From NCBI GenBank assembly GCA_011526045.1, contig WYBE01000069.1, positions 92,175 through 156,174 of the forward strand: DNA of 64,000 bases. The letters run 5' to 3'. The translations under genes were made by a program, and so were the position numbers. Positions 9,067-17,967 of this stretch are shown here, in pieces. Source of the DNA: Nevskiales bacterium. GTDB lineage: Bacteria; Pseudomonadota; Gammaproteobacteria; Steroidobacterales; GCA-2729495. Each line of letters starts with the position of its first letter. Position 1 is the stretch's first letter. The notes under the pieces were generated by a model. It was given only the letters and a program-made list of their open reading frames with translations, made no database searches and was not told where the DNA came from.

Positions 9067-10066
9067 AAGGCAGCCCGGGCGTCGCGGCGACGCACCGACG
9101 TCCGCCCTGCCACCAGTGTGCCTGCTGGGCGGCTCCGGCTTCGTTGGTTCGCGACTGGCCGCCGCGCTCGCCACCCGCGGCTACCCGGTGGTGGTCCCGA
9201 CCCGGCAGCGCTCCCGCGCGCGCCACCTGCTGGTACTGCCTACCGTGCGACTGCTCGAGACCGATGTCGGGCAGCCCGCTGCGCTCGAGGCTGCGCTGCA
9301 CGGCAGCCGCGTCGTGGTGAACCTCGTCGGGATCCTGAATGAGCGCGGCCGCGACGGCGCCGGTTTCCGCCAGGCTCATTCACAATTCGCCGCTGCGGTC
9401 GTGGCTGCCAGCGCACGCCTGGGAATACACAAACTGGTACAGGTCAGTGCACTCGGAGCCGACGCCGACGCAGGCCCCAGTCATTACCTTCGCAGCAAGG
9501 GCGCAGCGGAACGTGCCATCCGCCACGCGACATCCCCGGCGTGGACCATCCTGCAGCCGTCCTTGATATTCGGAGCCGGTGACTCGTCCACCAACCGTTT
9601 CGGCCGACTCCTCGGCCGTCTGCCGTGGGTCTTTCCGCTGGCGATGCCGCAAGCGCGGTTTGCCCCGGTCCACGTCGATGACGTCGTCGCGGCAATCGTG
9701 CGCGCCATCGAGGAACCTGGCACCAACGGGCGAACCTATCAGCTGTGCGGGCCCGAGGTGCTGTCGCTGATTGACATCGTACGGCGGATCGTTGCTGCCC
9801 TCGGCCTGCAGCGGCGCGTCATCGGGCTGCCACGGTGGGCGTCCCGGCTGCAGGCGCGGGTGATGGACTTCGTGCCGGGCAAGCCGTTCTCCACCGACAA
9901 CTTCCTGTCGCTGACTGTCGACAGCGTATGCTCCGAAAATGGTTTTGCCGCGCTCGGCATAGAGCCGCGTGCCTTCGATGCCAACCTGAGCGCCGCACTG
10001 GATGACCTGCTCAGCCCGGGCCGCCTGGGCATCCTGCGCCGGGCTGCCGGTCGGTCGGGTCGGTGA
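9053..10066 (+). CDS. NAD(P)-binding epimerase-like protein, complex I NDUFA9 family
   Basis: A 337-residue atypical short-chain dehydrogenase. The Rossmann glycine motif LLGGSGFVGSRLA starts near residue 24, and the pattern of VQVSALGAD, HYLRSKGAAE and PAWTILQPSLIFG is that of the NDUFA9-like family, related to a complex I accessory subunit and to quinone-binding reductases. The ATG at 9053 lies inside the palindromic repeat and has no ribosome site. GTG 9116 (residue 22), just before the Rossmann fold, is a plausible alternative. The 3' end overlaps the convergent aminopeptidase gene by 56 bases. The substrate is unknown. Confidence 0.85.
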   Translation: MHQPVRQPGRRGDAPTSALPPVCLLGGSGFVGSRLAAALATRGYPVVVPTRQRSRARHLLVLPTVRLLETDVGQPAALEAALHGSRVVVNLVGILNERGRDGAGFRQAHSQFAAAVVAASARLGIHKLVQVSALGADADAGPSHYLRSKGAAERAIRHATSPAWTILQPSLIFGAGDSSTNRFGRLLGRLPWVFPLAMPQARFAPVHVDDVVAAIVRAIEEPGTNGRTYQLCGPEVLSLIDIVRRIVAALGLQRRVIGLPRWASRLQARVMDFVPGKPFSTDNFLSLTVDSVCSENGFAALGIEPRAFDANLSAALDDLLSPGRLGILRRAAGRSGR

Positions 10067-11111
10067 TCTCGCCCAGGACGGCAGCCCGCTCGGCCGCAGT
10101 CAGTCGGGCGAGCCGCTCGACCCGTCGATAGAACCGTTCCAGGTCGCCGCCTTCGCTGTCGAGGATCACCCGCAACTGTCCGACGTAGCTGCGATAGGCG
10201 GCAATCGCCGCAAGCGCGGCATTGTTGAGCGGCTGCCGAAACCACCCGTCGAAATAGGGCGGCTCGTGCCACTGGGCGCGCAACTGCCGGTACCGTTCAC
10301 GCAACTGCGTCAGCTCAGCTTCCTTGGCTTTGCGACGTGCTTCCTCCGTCTGCTTCGAGGCGTAGACCGCTTTCAGCCTTGCGCGGGCTTGCTCGAGAAG
10401 CGCGTAGACCTCTCGTTCACGTTGCAGCCCGACGAGATAGGCGCACAGACCCTCGGAGTTCGTGTTGACTTCCAGCCAGCGGATCGTGCCTTCCTGCTCG
10501 ACGAGCGTCGCGAAGCTCTCGTTAAATGCGGTATCGCCTGCCACGTAAATCCGTTGGTGGGCCAGTTCGTGAAAGACCAGCCCCGCAACATCTGCCGGCG
10601 GCAGATGCACGACGGTGCTGAGCAGGGGATCGCGGAAGAATCCCAGCGTCGAGTACGCCAGAGCGCCACGTACAGCGACATCACTGCCCTGCGCTGCTTT
10701 GCCCGCCGCGAATTGCTGCGCATCTTTTTCGTCGAAGTAACCGCGATATCCCACGCAGCCGGCCACCGGAAAGCACCAGGTATGCAGTTCGAGGGAAAAC
10801 TCCGGCGCAACGAAAACATTCCATACCACGTACGGCCGGTCGAGCGCCGCAAACTGTCGATAACTGCCGTTATCCGGGAGCCCGAGCTCTTCGTGCGCAT
10901 AACGCAACACCTGTTTCGCCGCCGCAAGACTCCGGCGCAGTTCAGGCGTGGTCCGCGCATCATTCAGTACGTCGTCTACAGGACGCTCGACACCAGCGAT
11001 CTCGAGCTGGCCCGTCACCGCCTGGGTTACGTACGCCGGGCTGCATCCACCACCCAGCGCCAGCACGATCGCGGACCCTGCGGACCAGAACAGTCTTCGT
11101 GGCAGGCTCAT
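10011..11111 (-). CDS. Predicted zinc aminopeptidase (COG4324 family), probable lipoprotein
   Basis: Carries a zinc-protease signature HELAHQ within [22 protein letters not shown], where the downstream Glu would be the third ligand. It matches the PF10023/COG4324 putative aminopeptidases. ATG 11111 gives a signal sequence [21 protein letters not shown] ending in a Cys, which suggests lipid attachment, although the lipobox (GGGC) is not canonical. An ATG at 11153 would overlap cca. A coiled-coil-like stretch rich in K, E and R follows near residues 230-280. The function is inferred from the family; no substrate is known. Confidence 0.82.
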   Translation of the reverse strand: MSLPRRLFWSAGSAIVLALGGGCSPAYVTQAVTGQLEIAGVERPVDDVLNDARTTPELRRSLAAAKQVLRYAHEELGLPDNGSYRQFAALDRPYVVWNVFVAPEFSLELHTWCFPVAGCVGYRGYFDEKDAQQFAAGKAAQGSDVAVRGALAYSTLGFFRDPLLSTVVHLPPADVAGLVFHELAHQRIYVAGDTAFNESFATLVEQEGTIRWLEVNTNSEGLCAYLVGLQREREVYALLEQARARLKAVYASKQTEEARRKAKEAELTQLRERYRQLRAQWHEPPYFDGWFRQPLNNAALAAIAAYRSYVGQLRVILDSEGGDLERFYRRVERLARLTAAERAAVLGEITDPTDRQPGAGCPGGPG

Positions 11112-11143
11112 GGGGACATAACGATAGCGGCTACAATACCGCG

Positions 11144-12379
11144 ATGCAGTCATACCTCGTCGGCGGCGCGGTGCGGGATCGCCTCCTGGGCCTGCCGGTC
11201 GCCGAGCGCGACTGGGTGGTCGTGGGCGCCACGCCCGGCGATCTCGAGTCGTTCGGTTACCGGCGTGTCGGCGCGGACTTCCCCGTGTATCTGCACCCCA
11301 CGACCGGGGAGGAATATGCGCTGGCCCGTGCGGAGCGCAAGACGGGCCGGGGCTACAGGGGTTTCGCGGTCGCCTTCGGACCCGAGGTAACGCTCGAGGA
11401 GGATCTTCGCCGGCGTGACCTTACGATCAATGCCATCGCCGAGGACGCCGACGGCCGCCTGATCGACCCATACGGCGGCCAGCGTGATCTGGCTGCACGG
11501 CGCCTGCACCACGTCTCCGATGCCTTTCGTGAAGATCCGGTACGCATCCTCCGCGTGGCGCGTTTTGCCGCGCGTTTTGCCCCGCTCGGTTTCAGCGTGG
11601 CACCCGCAACGCTGCAGCTCATGCGGGAAATGGTGGCCGCGGGAGAAGCAGCCGAACTCGTGCCGGAACGTGTCTGGCAGGAGACCGAGACTGCGCTCGC
11701 CACCACCAGGCCCGACGTGTTCGTCAGTACGCTGCGCGATTGCGGGGCGCTCGCGGCAATCTACCCGGAGGTCGATGCGCTGTGGGGCGTACCGCAGCCG
11801 CCGCGGTGGCATCCCGAGATCGACACCGGCGTGCACCTGCTCATGGCGCTCGAGCAAAGCGCGCGGCTCTCACCGAAGCCCGAGGTGCACTTCGCTGTCC
11901 TGGTACACGACCTCGGCAAGGGCACGACGCCGCCGCGATTCTGGCCGCGGCACACCGGCCACGAGGAGCGCGGTGTCGCCCTCGCCCGCGCGCTGTGCCA
12001 GCGGGTCGGCGCACCGAATCGGTTCCGTGACCTCGGCTGCGCGGTGGCTCGCTATCACGGCCTCTGCCACCGCGCGTTCGAGCTGCGACCCGGGACGATA
12101 CTGCGCCTGCTCGAGGGCGTGGATGCAATGCGTCGTCCTGAACGATTCGAGGATTTTCTCCTCGCCTGCGAGGCCGACGCGCGGGGCCGCCTGGGACTCT
12201 CCGACAGCCCATACCCGCAGGCGCAATGGCTGCGGCAGGCACGTGAGGCGGCGGTGGCCGTGGATGCGCGTGCGCTGGCCGCGCGTGGCCTGGACGGCCC
12301 CGCACTCGGTGAAGCGCTGCGCGAGGCACGTGTACGCGCCATCGCCGTCGCGCGGCGACACTCAGGCACTGCGCCCTGA
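11144..12379 (+). CDS. cca: CCA-adding enzyme / multifunctional tRNA nucleotidyltransferase
   Basis: A 411-residue class II CCA-adding enzyme that builds or repairs the tRNA 3' CCA end. Visible are the N-terminal YLVGGAVRD motif, the [11 protein letters not shown] signature and DPYGG, then an HD phosphohydrolase domain ([23 protein letters not shown]) like that of the E. coli bifunctional Cca. ATG 11144 gives the exact family N-terminus. A TACAAT -10-like element at 11132-11137 would put the transcript start at or next to the ATG, so the mRNA may be leaderless. The start is divergent from the aminopeptidase gene 32 bases away. Confidence 0.96.
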   Translation: MQSYLVGGAVRDRLLGLPVAERDWVVVGATPGDLESFGYRRVGADFPVYLHPTTGEEYALARAERKTGRGYRGFAVAFGPEVTLEEDLRRRDLTINAIAEDADGRLIDPYGGQRDLAARRLHHVSDAFREDPVRILRVARFAARFAPLGFSVAPATLQLMREMVAAGEAAELVPERVWQETETALATTRPDVFVSTLRDCGALAAIYPEVDALWGVPQPPRWHPEIDTGVHLLMALEQSARLSPKPEVHFAVLVHDLGKGTTPPRFWPRHTGHEERGVALARALCQRVGAPNRFRDLGCAVARYHGLCHRAFELRPGTILRLLEGVDAMRRPERFEDFLLACEADARGRLGLSDSPYPQAQWLRQAREAAVAVDARALAARGLDGPALGEALREARVRAIAVARRHSGTAP

Positions 12380-12685
12380 CCCGGCGTCCGACGCCCCCGC
12401 GACTACGGGTCGATACCAGACGCGGTGTGCACCAGGCACGCACGAACCACAGTGAGCCGCCCGCTGCATCTCTCGACCCTGCCACAGGATCGTTGGGCCC
12501 GCCAGGGCAAACCGGGGCCCGGCAGCCCCGCTCCGAGGTGCCTGCGCCGGGCGAGAGCGGAATCGGCGAAGCGCTGCTCCGTCCGCTCGAGCACCCGTCG
12601 CACGGGCGACGGGCTGGGCCGCCGCGGGCGGCCGGGCACCGTGCAACGCAGCCAGCGGGTTGCGCAGCAGTCTTGCATCAACCGG
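12380..12685. other. Intergenic stretch between cca and the lytic transglycosylase, with a repeat half-copy
   Basis: The stretch between the convergent cca and transglycosylase genes is very GC-rich and shows no credible protein gene. Its right end holds a half-copy of the palindromic repeat (12637-12686). No T-tract terminator is visible. Confidence 0.6.
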
Positions 12686-12686
12686 T
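12637..12686 (+). repeat. Half-copy of the palindromic repeat (right arm)
   Basis: These 50 bp match 9017-9066 at 45 positions, in the same orientation, and end in TTGCATCAACCGGT. The left arm is absent, so this is a truncated copy. Its last base is the first base of the stop codon of the convergent transglycosylase gene. Confidence 0.8.
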
Positions 12687-13717
12687 CAGAGTCGATCCCT
12701 GATGTCGGAGTAGACCGCGAGTATCCGCTGCACATACCGTACGGTCTCCGCCAGGGCGGGCATTTCCCCAAAACGATATAGCACCGATTGCGGATTTCTG
12801 ACCCGGACCGCCTCTGGTCCCGCGTTGTAGGCAGCCACGGCGCTGGTGACCATCCCGTCGTTCTCGCGCAAGCGACGCGCGAGATAGGTCACGCACTTTC
12901 CGATGGCCCCGTAGCCGACGCGGGCGTCGGTCGCCTGCAGTGCAGCTGCGCCACCGGCAAAAAAGTCGTGACTCGCGAAGTCCTGTTGCAGGGCTGCGGT
13001 GTAGGCCCGCCTCGCCGCCTCAACCTCCTCGTCGGGCACGTTGATGGCCACGAATTCCCGCAGGATTTCGAGATCCCCCGTAGCCACGGCGCGATCGATC
13101 ACCGCCCGGGCATCGAAGCCGGCAACCCCGAACCGTGACTTGAATGCCTCGATTCGTTTTGTCACTGCTTCCCTGCGCGCACGCTGGAGGTCCCGGAAGC
13201 GCTCCCACAAGTAGTGCCTGCCTAACGGCTCGAGCCCATACTCCAGCGCCGTGTCCGGCATGAACTGGGCCATGCCGACTGCACCCGCAGGAGAAACCAC
13301 AGTCGGCGCGAACCGCGACTCGTTGTACAGCAGGGACAGCACCAGGAGCGGGTCGACGGGATGCAGCTCGCGATTGTCCCGGATGCCATCGAAGACGTGA
13401 GTGACGATCTTCCCGATGTGCCCCTGCAGGAACGGCATGTCACGCGGGTTGAGATCCCAGTGTGACAGCGTCATGCCGGGCGGATGCGAATCCAGCAGGA
13501 ACTCCAGCACCGCATCCGTCAGCCCCCGGGCCGCATTGCGGGAAAGATCCGGCTGGAAATCGCTGCCCAGGCGGAACTCGAGCGGATGATCGCGACGCAT
13601 GCCGCTGGTCGCCGGCCCGCTACGAGCCGCCGCCGCGGCCTCCGCCGTGATTGCCAGCGTCCCCGCGGTAACTCCGAGACGGACTACATCACGCCGGTTG
13701 ACTGTTTTACTGGGCAT
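12686..13717 (-). CDS. Lytic murein transglycosylase, SLT family, with Tat-like signal
   Basis: A 343-residue soluble lytic transglycosylase-like protein that would cleave peptidoglycan between MurNAc and GlcNAc. The catalytic Glu lies in LLYNESRF, followed by the family motif SPAGAVGMAQFMPDTA and a later VAAYNAGPEAV segment. The N-terminus (SKTVNRRDVVRLGV then a hydrophobic stretch ending AEAAAAA) contains a twin-arginine motif, so export of the folded protein by Tat is likely. That is unusual for this family. The stop codon falls at the edge of the repeat half-copy. Confidence 0.87.
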   Translation of the reverse strand: MPSKTVNRRDVVRLGVTAGTLAITAEAAAAARSGPATSGMRRDHPLEFRLGSDFQPDLSRNAARGLTDAVLEFLLDSHPPGMTLSHWDLNPRDMPFLQGHIGKIVTHVFDGIRDNRELHPVDPLLVLSLLYNESRFAPTVVSPAGAVGMAQFMPDTALEYGLEPLGRHYLWERFRDLQRARREAVTKRIEAFKSRFGVAGFDARAVIDRAVATGDLEILREFVAINVPDEEVEAARRAYTAALQQDFASHDFFAGGAAALQATDARVGYGAIGKCVTYLARRLRENDGMVTSAVAAYNAGPEAVRVRNPQSVLYRFGEMPALAETVRYVQRILAVYSDIRDRL

Positions 13718-13833
13718 CAGCGCTTCCGCCTATCACTGGTCATGAATTTTCTCCGCAGGGCGCAGGCCGGAGACGACCCGCTCTGGTCCGGTTGGACTGC
13801 CCGGGGCAGGTTTCCCGGCACCGGCAGCTAACA

Positions 13834-13851
13834 GGTTGATGCAAAACTGCT
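13834..13851 (-). repeat. Terminal fragment of the palindromic repeat, inverted
   Basis: GGTTGATGCAAAACTGCT is the reverse complement of the ends of the copies at 9017-9066 and 12637-12686. It lies in the gap between the methyltransferase stop and the lytic transglycosylase start, touching the stop codon at 13850. Confidence 0.6.
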
Positions 13852-15028
13852 AAAGCAGGTGGCGCAGATCGCGAAAGCCGAAACCATCGCAGTGGCCACG
13901 CCCGCGCGTGGCGGCGAGAACCTTGAAGCGTTCGCCCATCTCGCCGGGCATCAACAGGCGGCGTGCCTGACCGGCCAGTGCAACTCGATCGCGAACCTGC
14001 CCTGTTTGCAATCGCTCCAGTTCGGTCAACACGCCGCTGTCGACCAGGAAATGCGCCTGGGTGCTGTATCCCGCCACGGATAGTCCTGCGGCGTCGGCGG
14101 CCGCTGCCGCCGCGGTGAAGTCGACCCAGGCACTGATGTCCTGCAACCCCGGGTGAAGGAACGGATCGGCATGCGCGCGATGGCGGTAATGACAAAGAAG
14201 CGTTCCATCGCGCCGCTCCGGATGATAGTACTCGCGCCGCGCCATGCCGTAATCGCAGACCAGGAAAGCCCCCGCCTCGATGATCCTGGCGATGGAGTCG
14301 ATCCAGGCGGGCAGGCGCAGGCTGACTTCCGAGGTGTAGCCATTGTCCAGTTCGCGACCAAGCCCGCTCTCGATGGCGGCAACTGCAGCGCGCAACTCCC
14401 GGCCTGCCGGCCGCTCGGCCCAGGCAAACCCATCACCGGCCACGCTGACACCCTGTGCCATGACGTCGTGTTCGAGTTTGCGAAAGCGCGTCACCGGCAA
14501 CGCGTCCGCCACCTCGTTGGCGAGAATGATCGCGCGCAGCGGCGACTGCGGTAGTTCGTCGAGCCATTCCACGGTATCGCGCAGCGCCTGCGGCAGGCGC
14601 TGCAGCGTATCCTGCTGCCGCCTGCGCAGGCCGGCGCTCACCTCGAGGATGAGATAACGCGCCGGCACCACACCATGGCCTTGTAATGCGCCGAGGACCT
14701 CGGCCGCCAGAGCCCCGCTGCCGGCACCAAGTTCCAGGATCACGGCGTCCGGACTGTCGCGCAACCAGGCACAGCATGCATTCGCCAGACAGCGACCGAA
14801 CAGCGCCGAGATTTCGGGCGCCGTGACGAAATCGCCCGCCGGACCGAATTTCTCTGCTCCGGCGCTGTAATAGCCGAGTCCCGGCGCGTACAGGGCGAGA
14901 TCCATGAACTCGGAAAAATCGATCCAGCCGCCGGCGCGATGAATGCGCTCCGCGATGTATCCGGCAACGCGCCGGCTGTGTGCCAGTGCCTCTTCGGACG
15001 GAGGCGGCAGATCGAATCGGTTCGCCAT
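13850..15028 (-). CDS. SAM-dependent methyltransferase, MidA/NDUFAF7 family
   Basis: A 392-residue class I methyltransferase. The SAM-binding motif ILELGAGSGALAAEVL (near residue 95) and the family signatures LALYAPGLGYYSAGAEKFGPAGDF and ILANEVADALPV are clear. NDUFAF7 methylates an arginine of the NDUFS2 subunit during mitochondrial complex I assembly; bacterial members are mostly uncharacterised. The ATG is at 15028, divergent from the pteridine reductase gene. The NDUFA9-like gene 4 kb away is a second complex I-associated relative, but no nuo genes are in the window. Confidence 0.9.
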   Translation of the reverse strand: MANRFDLPPPSEEALAHSRRVAGYIAERIHRAGGWIDFSEFMDLALYAPGLGYYSAGAEKFGPAGDFVTAPEISALFGRCLANACCAWLRDSPDAVILELGAGSGALAAEVLGALQGHGVVPARYLILEVSAGLRRRQQDTLQRLPQALRDTVEWLDELPQSPLRAIILANEVADALPVTRFRKLEHDVMAQGVSVAGDGFAWAERPAGRELRAAVAAIESGLGRELDNGYTSEVSLRLPAWIDSIARIIEAGAFLVCDYGMARREYYHPERRDGTLLCHYRHRAHADPFLHPGLQDISAWVDFTAAAAAADAAGLSVAGYSTQAHFLVDSGVLTELERLQTGQVRDRVALAGQARRLLMPGEMGERFKVLAATRGRGHCDGFGFRDLRHLL

Positions 15029-15098
15029 GGTGGTGTAATCTTACGGCGTCGTGTCGTCGAATCGGCACACGTTCGGGACAAAGGCTGGCGACAACAGC

Positions 15099-15854
15099 AT
15101 GGCAGCAGGCACGGCAGCACTCGGCGGCAAGTGGGCCCTCGTCACGGGAGCGGCACGCCGGGTTGGCGCAACCATCGCGCGCAGCCTTCATGAAAGCGGT
15201 GCATCGGTTGCCATCCACTACCGCGAGTCGGACGCACCTGCACGGGCGCTCGCCGCAGAGCTCAATGCAAGCCGTGCAGGCTCAGCGCTGATCACGCGAT
15301 GCGACCTGCGGCAGGAAGCAGCCATCGATTCGATGCTCCGCGAGGTGCTCGATCACGCCGGGCGTCTGGACATACTCGTCAACAATGCCTCGAGCTTTTA
15401 TCCGACGCCGATCGGCAGCATCACCGCTGCGCAATGGGACGACCTGATAGGCACGAACCTGCGGGCACCCCTGTTCCTGTCGCAGGCGGCAGTGCCGCAG
15501 CTGCGCGCGGCGCAAGGCTCGATCGTCAACCTGATCGACATCCACGCCATACGCCCGCTGCGCGATCACCCGGTTTACGGCGCGGCCAAGGCCGGGCTCG
15601 CCATGCTGACCCGCTCACTGGCCCGCGACCTCGCGCCGGAGGTACGCGTCAACGGGGTGGCACCCGGGGCGGTCCTGTGGCCGGACGACGGCATCGAGGA
15701 TCGCACTCGCGAAAGCATCGTCCGCCAGATCCCGATGCGACGCGCCGGCACGCCCGAGGATATCGCCGGCTGCGTGCTGTACCTGGTGCGGGACGCGCCC
15801 TACGTGACCGGCCAGATCATCACCGTGGATGGCGGACGAAGCATCGGCTGGTGA
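15099..15854 (+). CDS. Pteridine reductase (short-chain dehydrogenase, FolM/PTR1-like)
   Basis: A 251-residue SDR enzyme. The N-terminal cofactor motif is ALVTGAARRVGATIA, where the Arg-rich TGxxxRxG form is typical of pteridine reductases. NNASSFYPTP, an active-site Asp-His region (NLIDIHAIRPL) and YGAAKAGLAMLTRSLA follow. The expected role is reduction of dihydrobiopterin or dihydrofolate-type pterins. ATG 15099 is preferred over the upstream GTG 15051, which adds a poorly conserved tail. It is convergent with folK-folB, so the region is pterin/folate-related. Confidence 0.88.
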   Translation: MAAGTAALGGKWALVTGAARRVGATIARSLHESGASVAIHYRESDAPARALAAELNASRAGSALITRCDLRQEAAIDSMLREVLDHAGRLDILVNNASSFYPTPIGSITAAQWDDLIGTNLRAPLFLSQAAVPQLRAAQGSIVNLIDIHAIRPLRDHPVYGAAKAGLAMLTRSLARDLAPEVRVNGVAPGAVLWPDDGIEDRTRESIVRQIPMRRAGTPEDIAGCVLYLVRDAPYVTGQIITVDGGRSIGW

Positions 15855-15867
15855 GCCGACCGGCGAT

Positions 15868-16431
15868 TCAGCCGGACCTGCCCCGCGGATCCGCGTCGAG
15901 CACCGACAGAGGCAGCCACTCGAGCGGATGGCGCGCCTGGTCGAATCGCGCCCATAACTCGCCCAGGGTTTCGCCGGTCACGGGATGGCGCGTGGTCGGG
16001 GCGACCTCGGCCAGCGGCCCCAGCACGAAACTGTAGCGATTGATGTCCTCTCGCGGCAGGCGCAGCTTCTCGTCGATTGCGTCGCCGTACAGAATCAGGT
16101 CGAGATCCAGGGCCCGTGGGCCAAACGGGTTTTGCCCCCGTACCCGGCCCGCCTGCGCGTGCAGCCGTTCCAGTTCGGCAAGGATGCCTTCGGGGCGTTC
16201 ACGGGTCGTAAACCCAATGATCATGTTCAGAAAATCGTCGCCCGTGAACCCTGCAGCCTTGTTGCGATAAACGGACGACAGCAACAGCGGCGCAAAACGC
16301 CTCTCGAGCTCGCGCACGGCCATGCGCAGATTGCGGACCGGGTCGATATTGCTGCCTGCACTGACGAAGACCGGGACAGCGGCAGAAGTGACGGGGTCAT
16401 GCCGGCCGGCATCGGGGCCGTGGTCGATCAA
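15868..16431 (-). CDS. folK: 2-amino-4-hydroxy-6-hydroxymethyldihydropteridine pyrophosphokinase FolK
   Basis: HPPK of folate synthesis. Signatures are VFVSAGSNIDP, the F-x-N motif (FLNMIIGF) and the catalytic RALDLDLILYGD loop. Length is 187 residues, with about 20 extra residues before the usual N-terminus. The only in-frame start is TTG 16431, whose bases overlap the folB stop (TTGA arrangement), so translation is probably coupled to folB. The substrate is the product of FolB, next to it in the operon. Confidence 0.93.
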   Translation of the reverse strand: MIDHGPDAGRHDPVTSAAVPVFVSAGSNIDPVRNLRMAVRELERRFAPLLLSSVYRNKAAGFTGDDFLNMIIGFTTRERPEGILAELERLHAQAGRVRGQNPFGPRALDLDLILYGDAIDEKLRLPREDINRYSFVLGPLAEVAPTTRHPVTGETLGELWARFDQARHPLEWLPLSVLDADPRGRSG

Positions 16432-16829
16432 CGGCCAGGCTTCCCGCGCCGCGGCACGGTCTTAGGATCGCCCCGCTCGATGCAAATGCCGACATCGCGT
16501 GCGCCGCGAATCGCGAACGGCTTACGCACGACTACTTTCATCCATGGCACGGCGAACTCCGCCATGACGGTCTCGGCGATGCGCTCGGCCAGCGTCTCGA
16601 CCAGATGGAAACCCGAGCCCTGCACGAGATCGACTACACGCCTGGATACCGCCTTGTAATCCAGCGTTGCGTCGATATGGTCGCGCTCCGCTGCCGCGCG
16701 CGCATCCACAGCCATCTCGAGGTCGATGCTGATGTCCTGAGGCAGCCGCCGTTCCCACTCCCAGATGCCGACGATGGCCCTGACGCGCAGGTCCTTGAGG
16801 AAGATCGTGTCCATCGGCGTAGGGCGCAC
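16428..16829 (-). CDS. folB: Dihydroneopterin aldolase FolB
   Basis: A 133-residue (128 from ATG 16814) aldolase making 6-hydroxymethyl-dihydropterin. Motifs are LRVRAIVGIWEWERRLPQD near the start, TLDYKAVSRRV and FHLVETLAERIA with the conserved Glu, and VVVRKPFAIRGA. GTG 16829 starts three bases after the tsaD stop and ATG 16814 is the alternative that best fits the family N-terminus. Order on this strand is tsaD, folB, folK. Confidence 0.93.
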   Translation of the reverse strand: MRPTPMDTIFLKDLRVRAIVGIWEWERRLPQDISIDLEMAVDARAAAERDHIDATLDYKAVSRRVVDLVQGSGFHLVETLAERIAETVMAEFAVPWMKVVVRKPFAIRGARDVGICIERGDPKTVPRRGKPGR

Positions 16830-16832
16830 CGC

Positions 16833-17861
16833 TCAGGGTGGTTGTAGTTCTTCGAGTTCCCAGCGCGCCCTGGCCTGCACGGCCGGCGCCGCGGAACTGC
16901 CTTCGCGCAGTCGCAGGGCTCCGGTCAGTGCGACCATGGCTGCATTGTCGGTACAGAATTCGTTTCGCGGATAATAGACGCTGAGGCCCGCGGCTGTCAG
17001 TTCGTGCCGCAGCCTGGCGCGCAGCCGCGCGTTGGCCCCGACGCCTCCGGCCACGATCAACTGCTCGAGGCCGGTCGCCTTCATCGCACGGAGGCACTTG
17101 GCAACCAGCGTGTCGACCACAGCTTCCTCGAAGGATTTCGCGAGATCGCGCCGGTCGCTGTCGTCGAGTGCACCGGCTGGATCGCGCAACTCCCGGGCTT
17201 TCACCGATACGGCCGTCTTGAGCCCGCTGAAACTGAAATCGAGACCATTGCGATTAAGCAACGGTCGCGGAAATGCGAAGCGGTCGCGACCGCCGTCGGC
17301 TGCGAGACGCGCGAGCGCGGGACCGCCCGGATAGGGCAAACCGAGCACCTTGGCGGTCTTGTCGAAGGCCTCGCCGGCCGCATCGTCCAGGGTCTGCCCC
17401 AGGATCCGGTAGCGGCCCAGCGCGGCCACCTGCACGAGCATGCTGTGACCTCCCGAAACCAGCAGGGCGACAAAGGGGAACTGCGGCGGCTGCGGCTCCA
17501 GTAACGGCGCGAGCAGGTGGGCCTCCATGTGGTGCACGGGGACTGCGGGCCGGCGCCAGGCGCTCGCCAGGCCGCAGCCGACCGTGGCGCCTACCAGCAA
17601 GGCACCAATGAGCCCAGGCCCGGCGGTATAGGCGACCGCCTGAAGGTCGTCGCCTCGCACACCGGCCTCAGCCATGACCTGCTCCACCATCGGCAGCAGG
17701 CGCTGGATATGGTCGCGGGAGGCCAGTTCCGGCACGACACCACCATACGGTGCGTGGATGGCGACCTGGCTGTGGATCAGGTGTGCGAGCAGGCCACTGT
17801 CGCGGTCATAAACGGCCACCGACGTCTCGTCACAGCTGGTCTCGATTCCCAGTACGGCCAT
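16833..17861 (-). CDS. tsaD: tRNA N6-adenosine threonylcarbamoyltransferase TsaD
   Basis: A 342-residue enzyme for the universal t6A37 tRNA modification. ATG 17861 gives the canonical [19 protein letters not shown] start. The metal-binding His111 and His115 (HHMEAH), LVSGGHS, the [13 protein letters not shown] segment and the terminal Asp (FCTDNAAM) are all present. The 55-residue upstream extension of the frame overlaps the rpsU promoter and is not used. As in many gammaproteobacteria it is divergent from rpsU. Confidence 0.97.
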   Translation of the reverse strand: MAVLGIETSCDETSVAVYDRDSGLLAHLIHSQVAIHAPYGGVVPELASRDHIQRLLPMVEQVMAEAGVRGDDLQAVAYTAGPGLIGALLVGATVGCGLASAWRRPAVPVHHMEAHLLAPLLEPQPPQFPFVALLVSGGHSMLVQVAALGRYRILGQTLDDAAGEAFDKTAKVLGLPYPGGPALARLAADGGRDRFAFPRPLLNRNGLDFSFSGLKTAVSVKARELRDPAGALDDSDRRDLAKSFEEAVVDTLVAKCLRAMKATGLEQLIVAGGVGANARLRARLRHELTAAGLSVYYPRNEFCTDNAAMVALTGALRLREGSSAAPAVQARARWELEELQPP

Positions 17862-17887
17862 GGTCCGGGGGATCACCCCTGCATCCT

Positions 17888-17915
17888 TTGCAATCGGCGC
17901 CGAAATGGCTATATT
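17888..17915 (+). promoter_or_regulatory. rpsU (macromolecular synthesis operon) promoter
   Basis: TTGCAA (17888-17893), 16-bp spacer and TATATT (17910-17915) give a good sigma-70 promoter with a start near 17922. It lies in the 106-bp divergent gap with tsaD. Confidence 0.65.
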
Positions 17916-17926
17916 GTGCGTCCTCC

Positions 17927-17949
17927 ACCGGCCGCGAGCCGGTTTTTTT
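17927..17949 (+). terminator. Terminator-like hairpin in the rpsU leader
   Basis: ACCGGC (17927-17932), loop CGCGA and GCCGGT (17938-17943) form a perfect 6-bp stem, and the run of Ts extends to 17949. It has the shape of an intrinsic terminator yet lies between the promoter and the ribosome-binding site of rpsU, within a few bases of the predicted transcript start. Confidence 0.6.
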
Positions 17950-17967
17950 CGCCTGAGGACTACTAAC

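Noticed and set aside
9017..12686. Composite transposon between the two direct repeat copies
   Set aside because: There is no transposase, no target-site duplication was seen, and the enclosed genes (cca, aminopeptidase) look like ordinary core genes.
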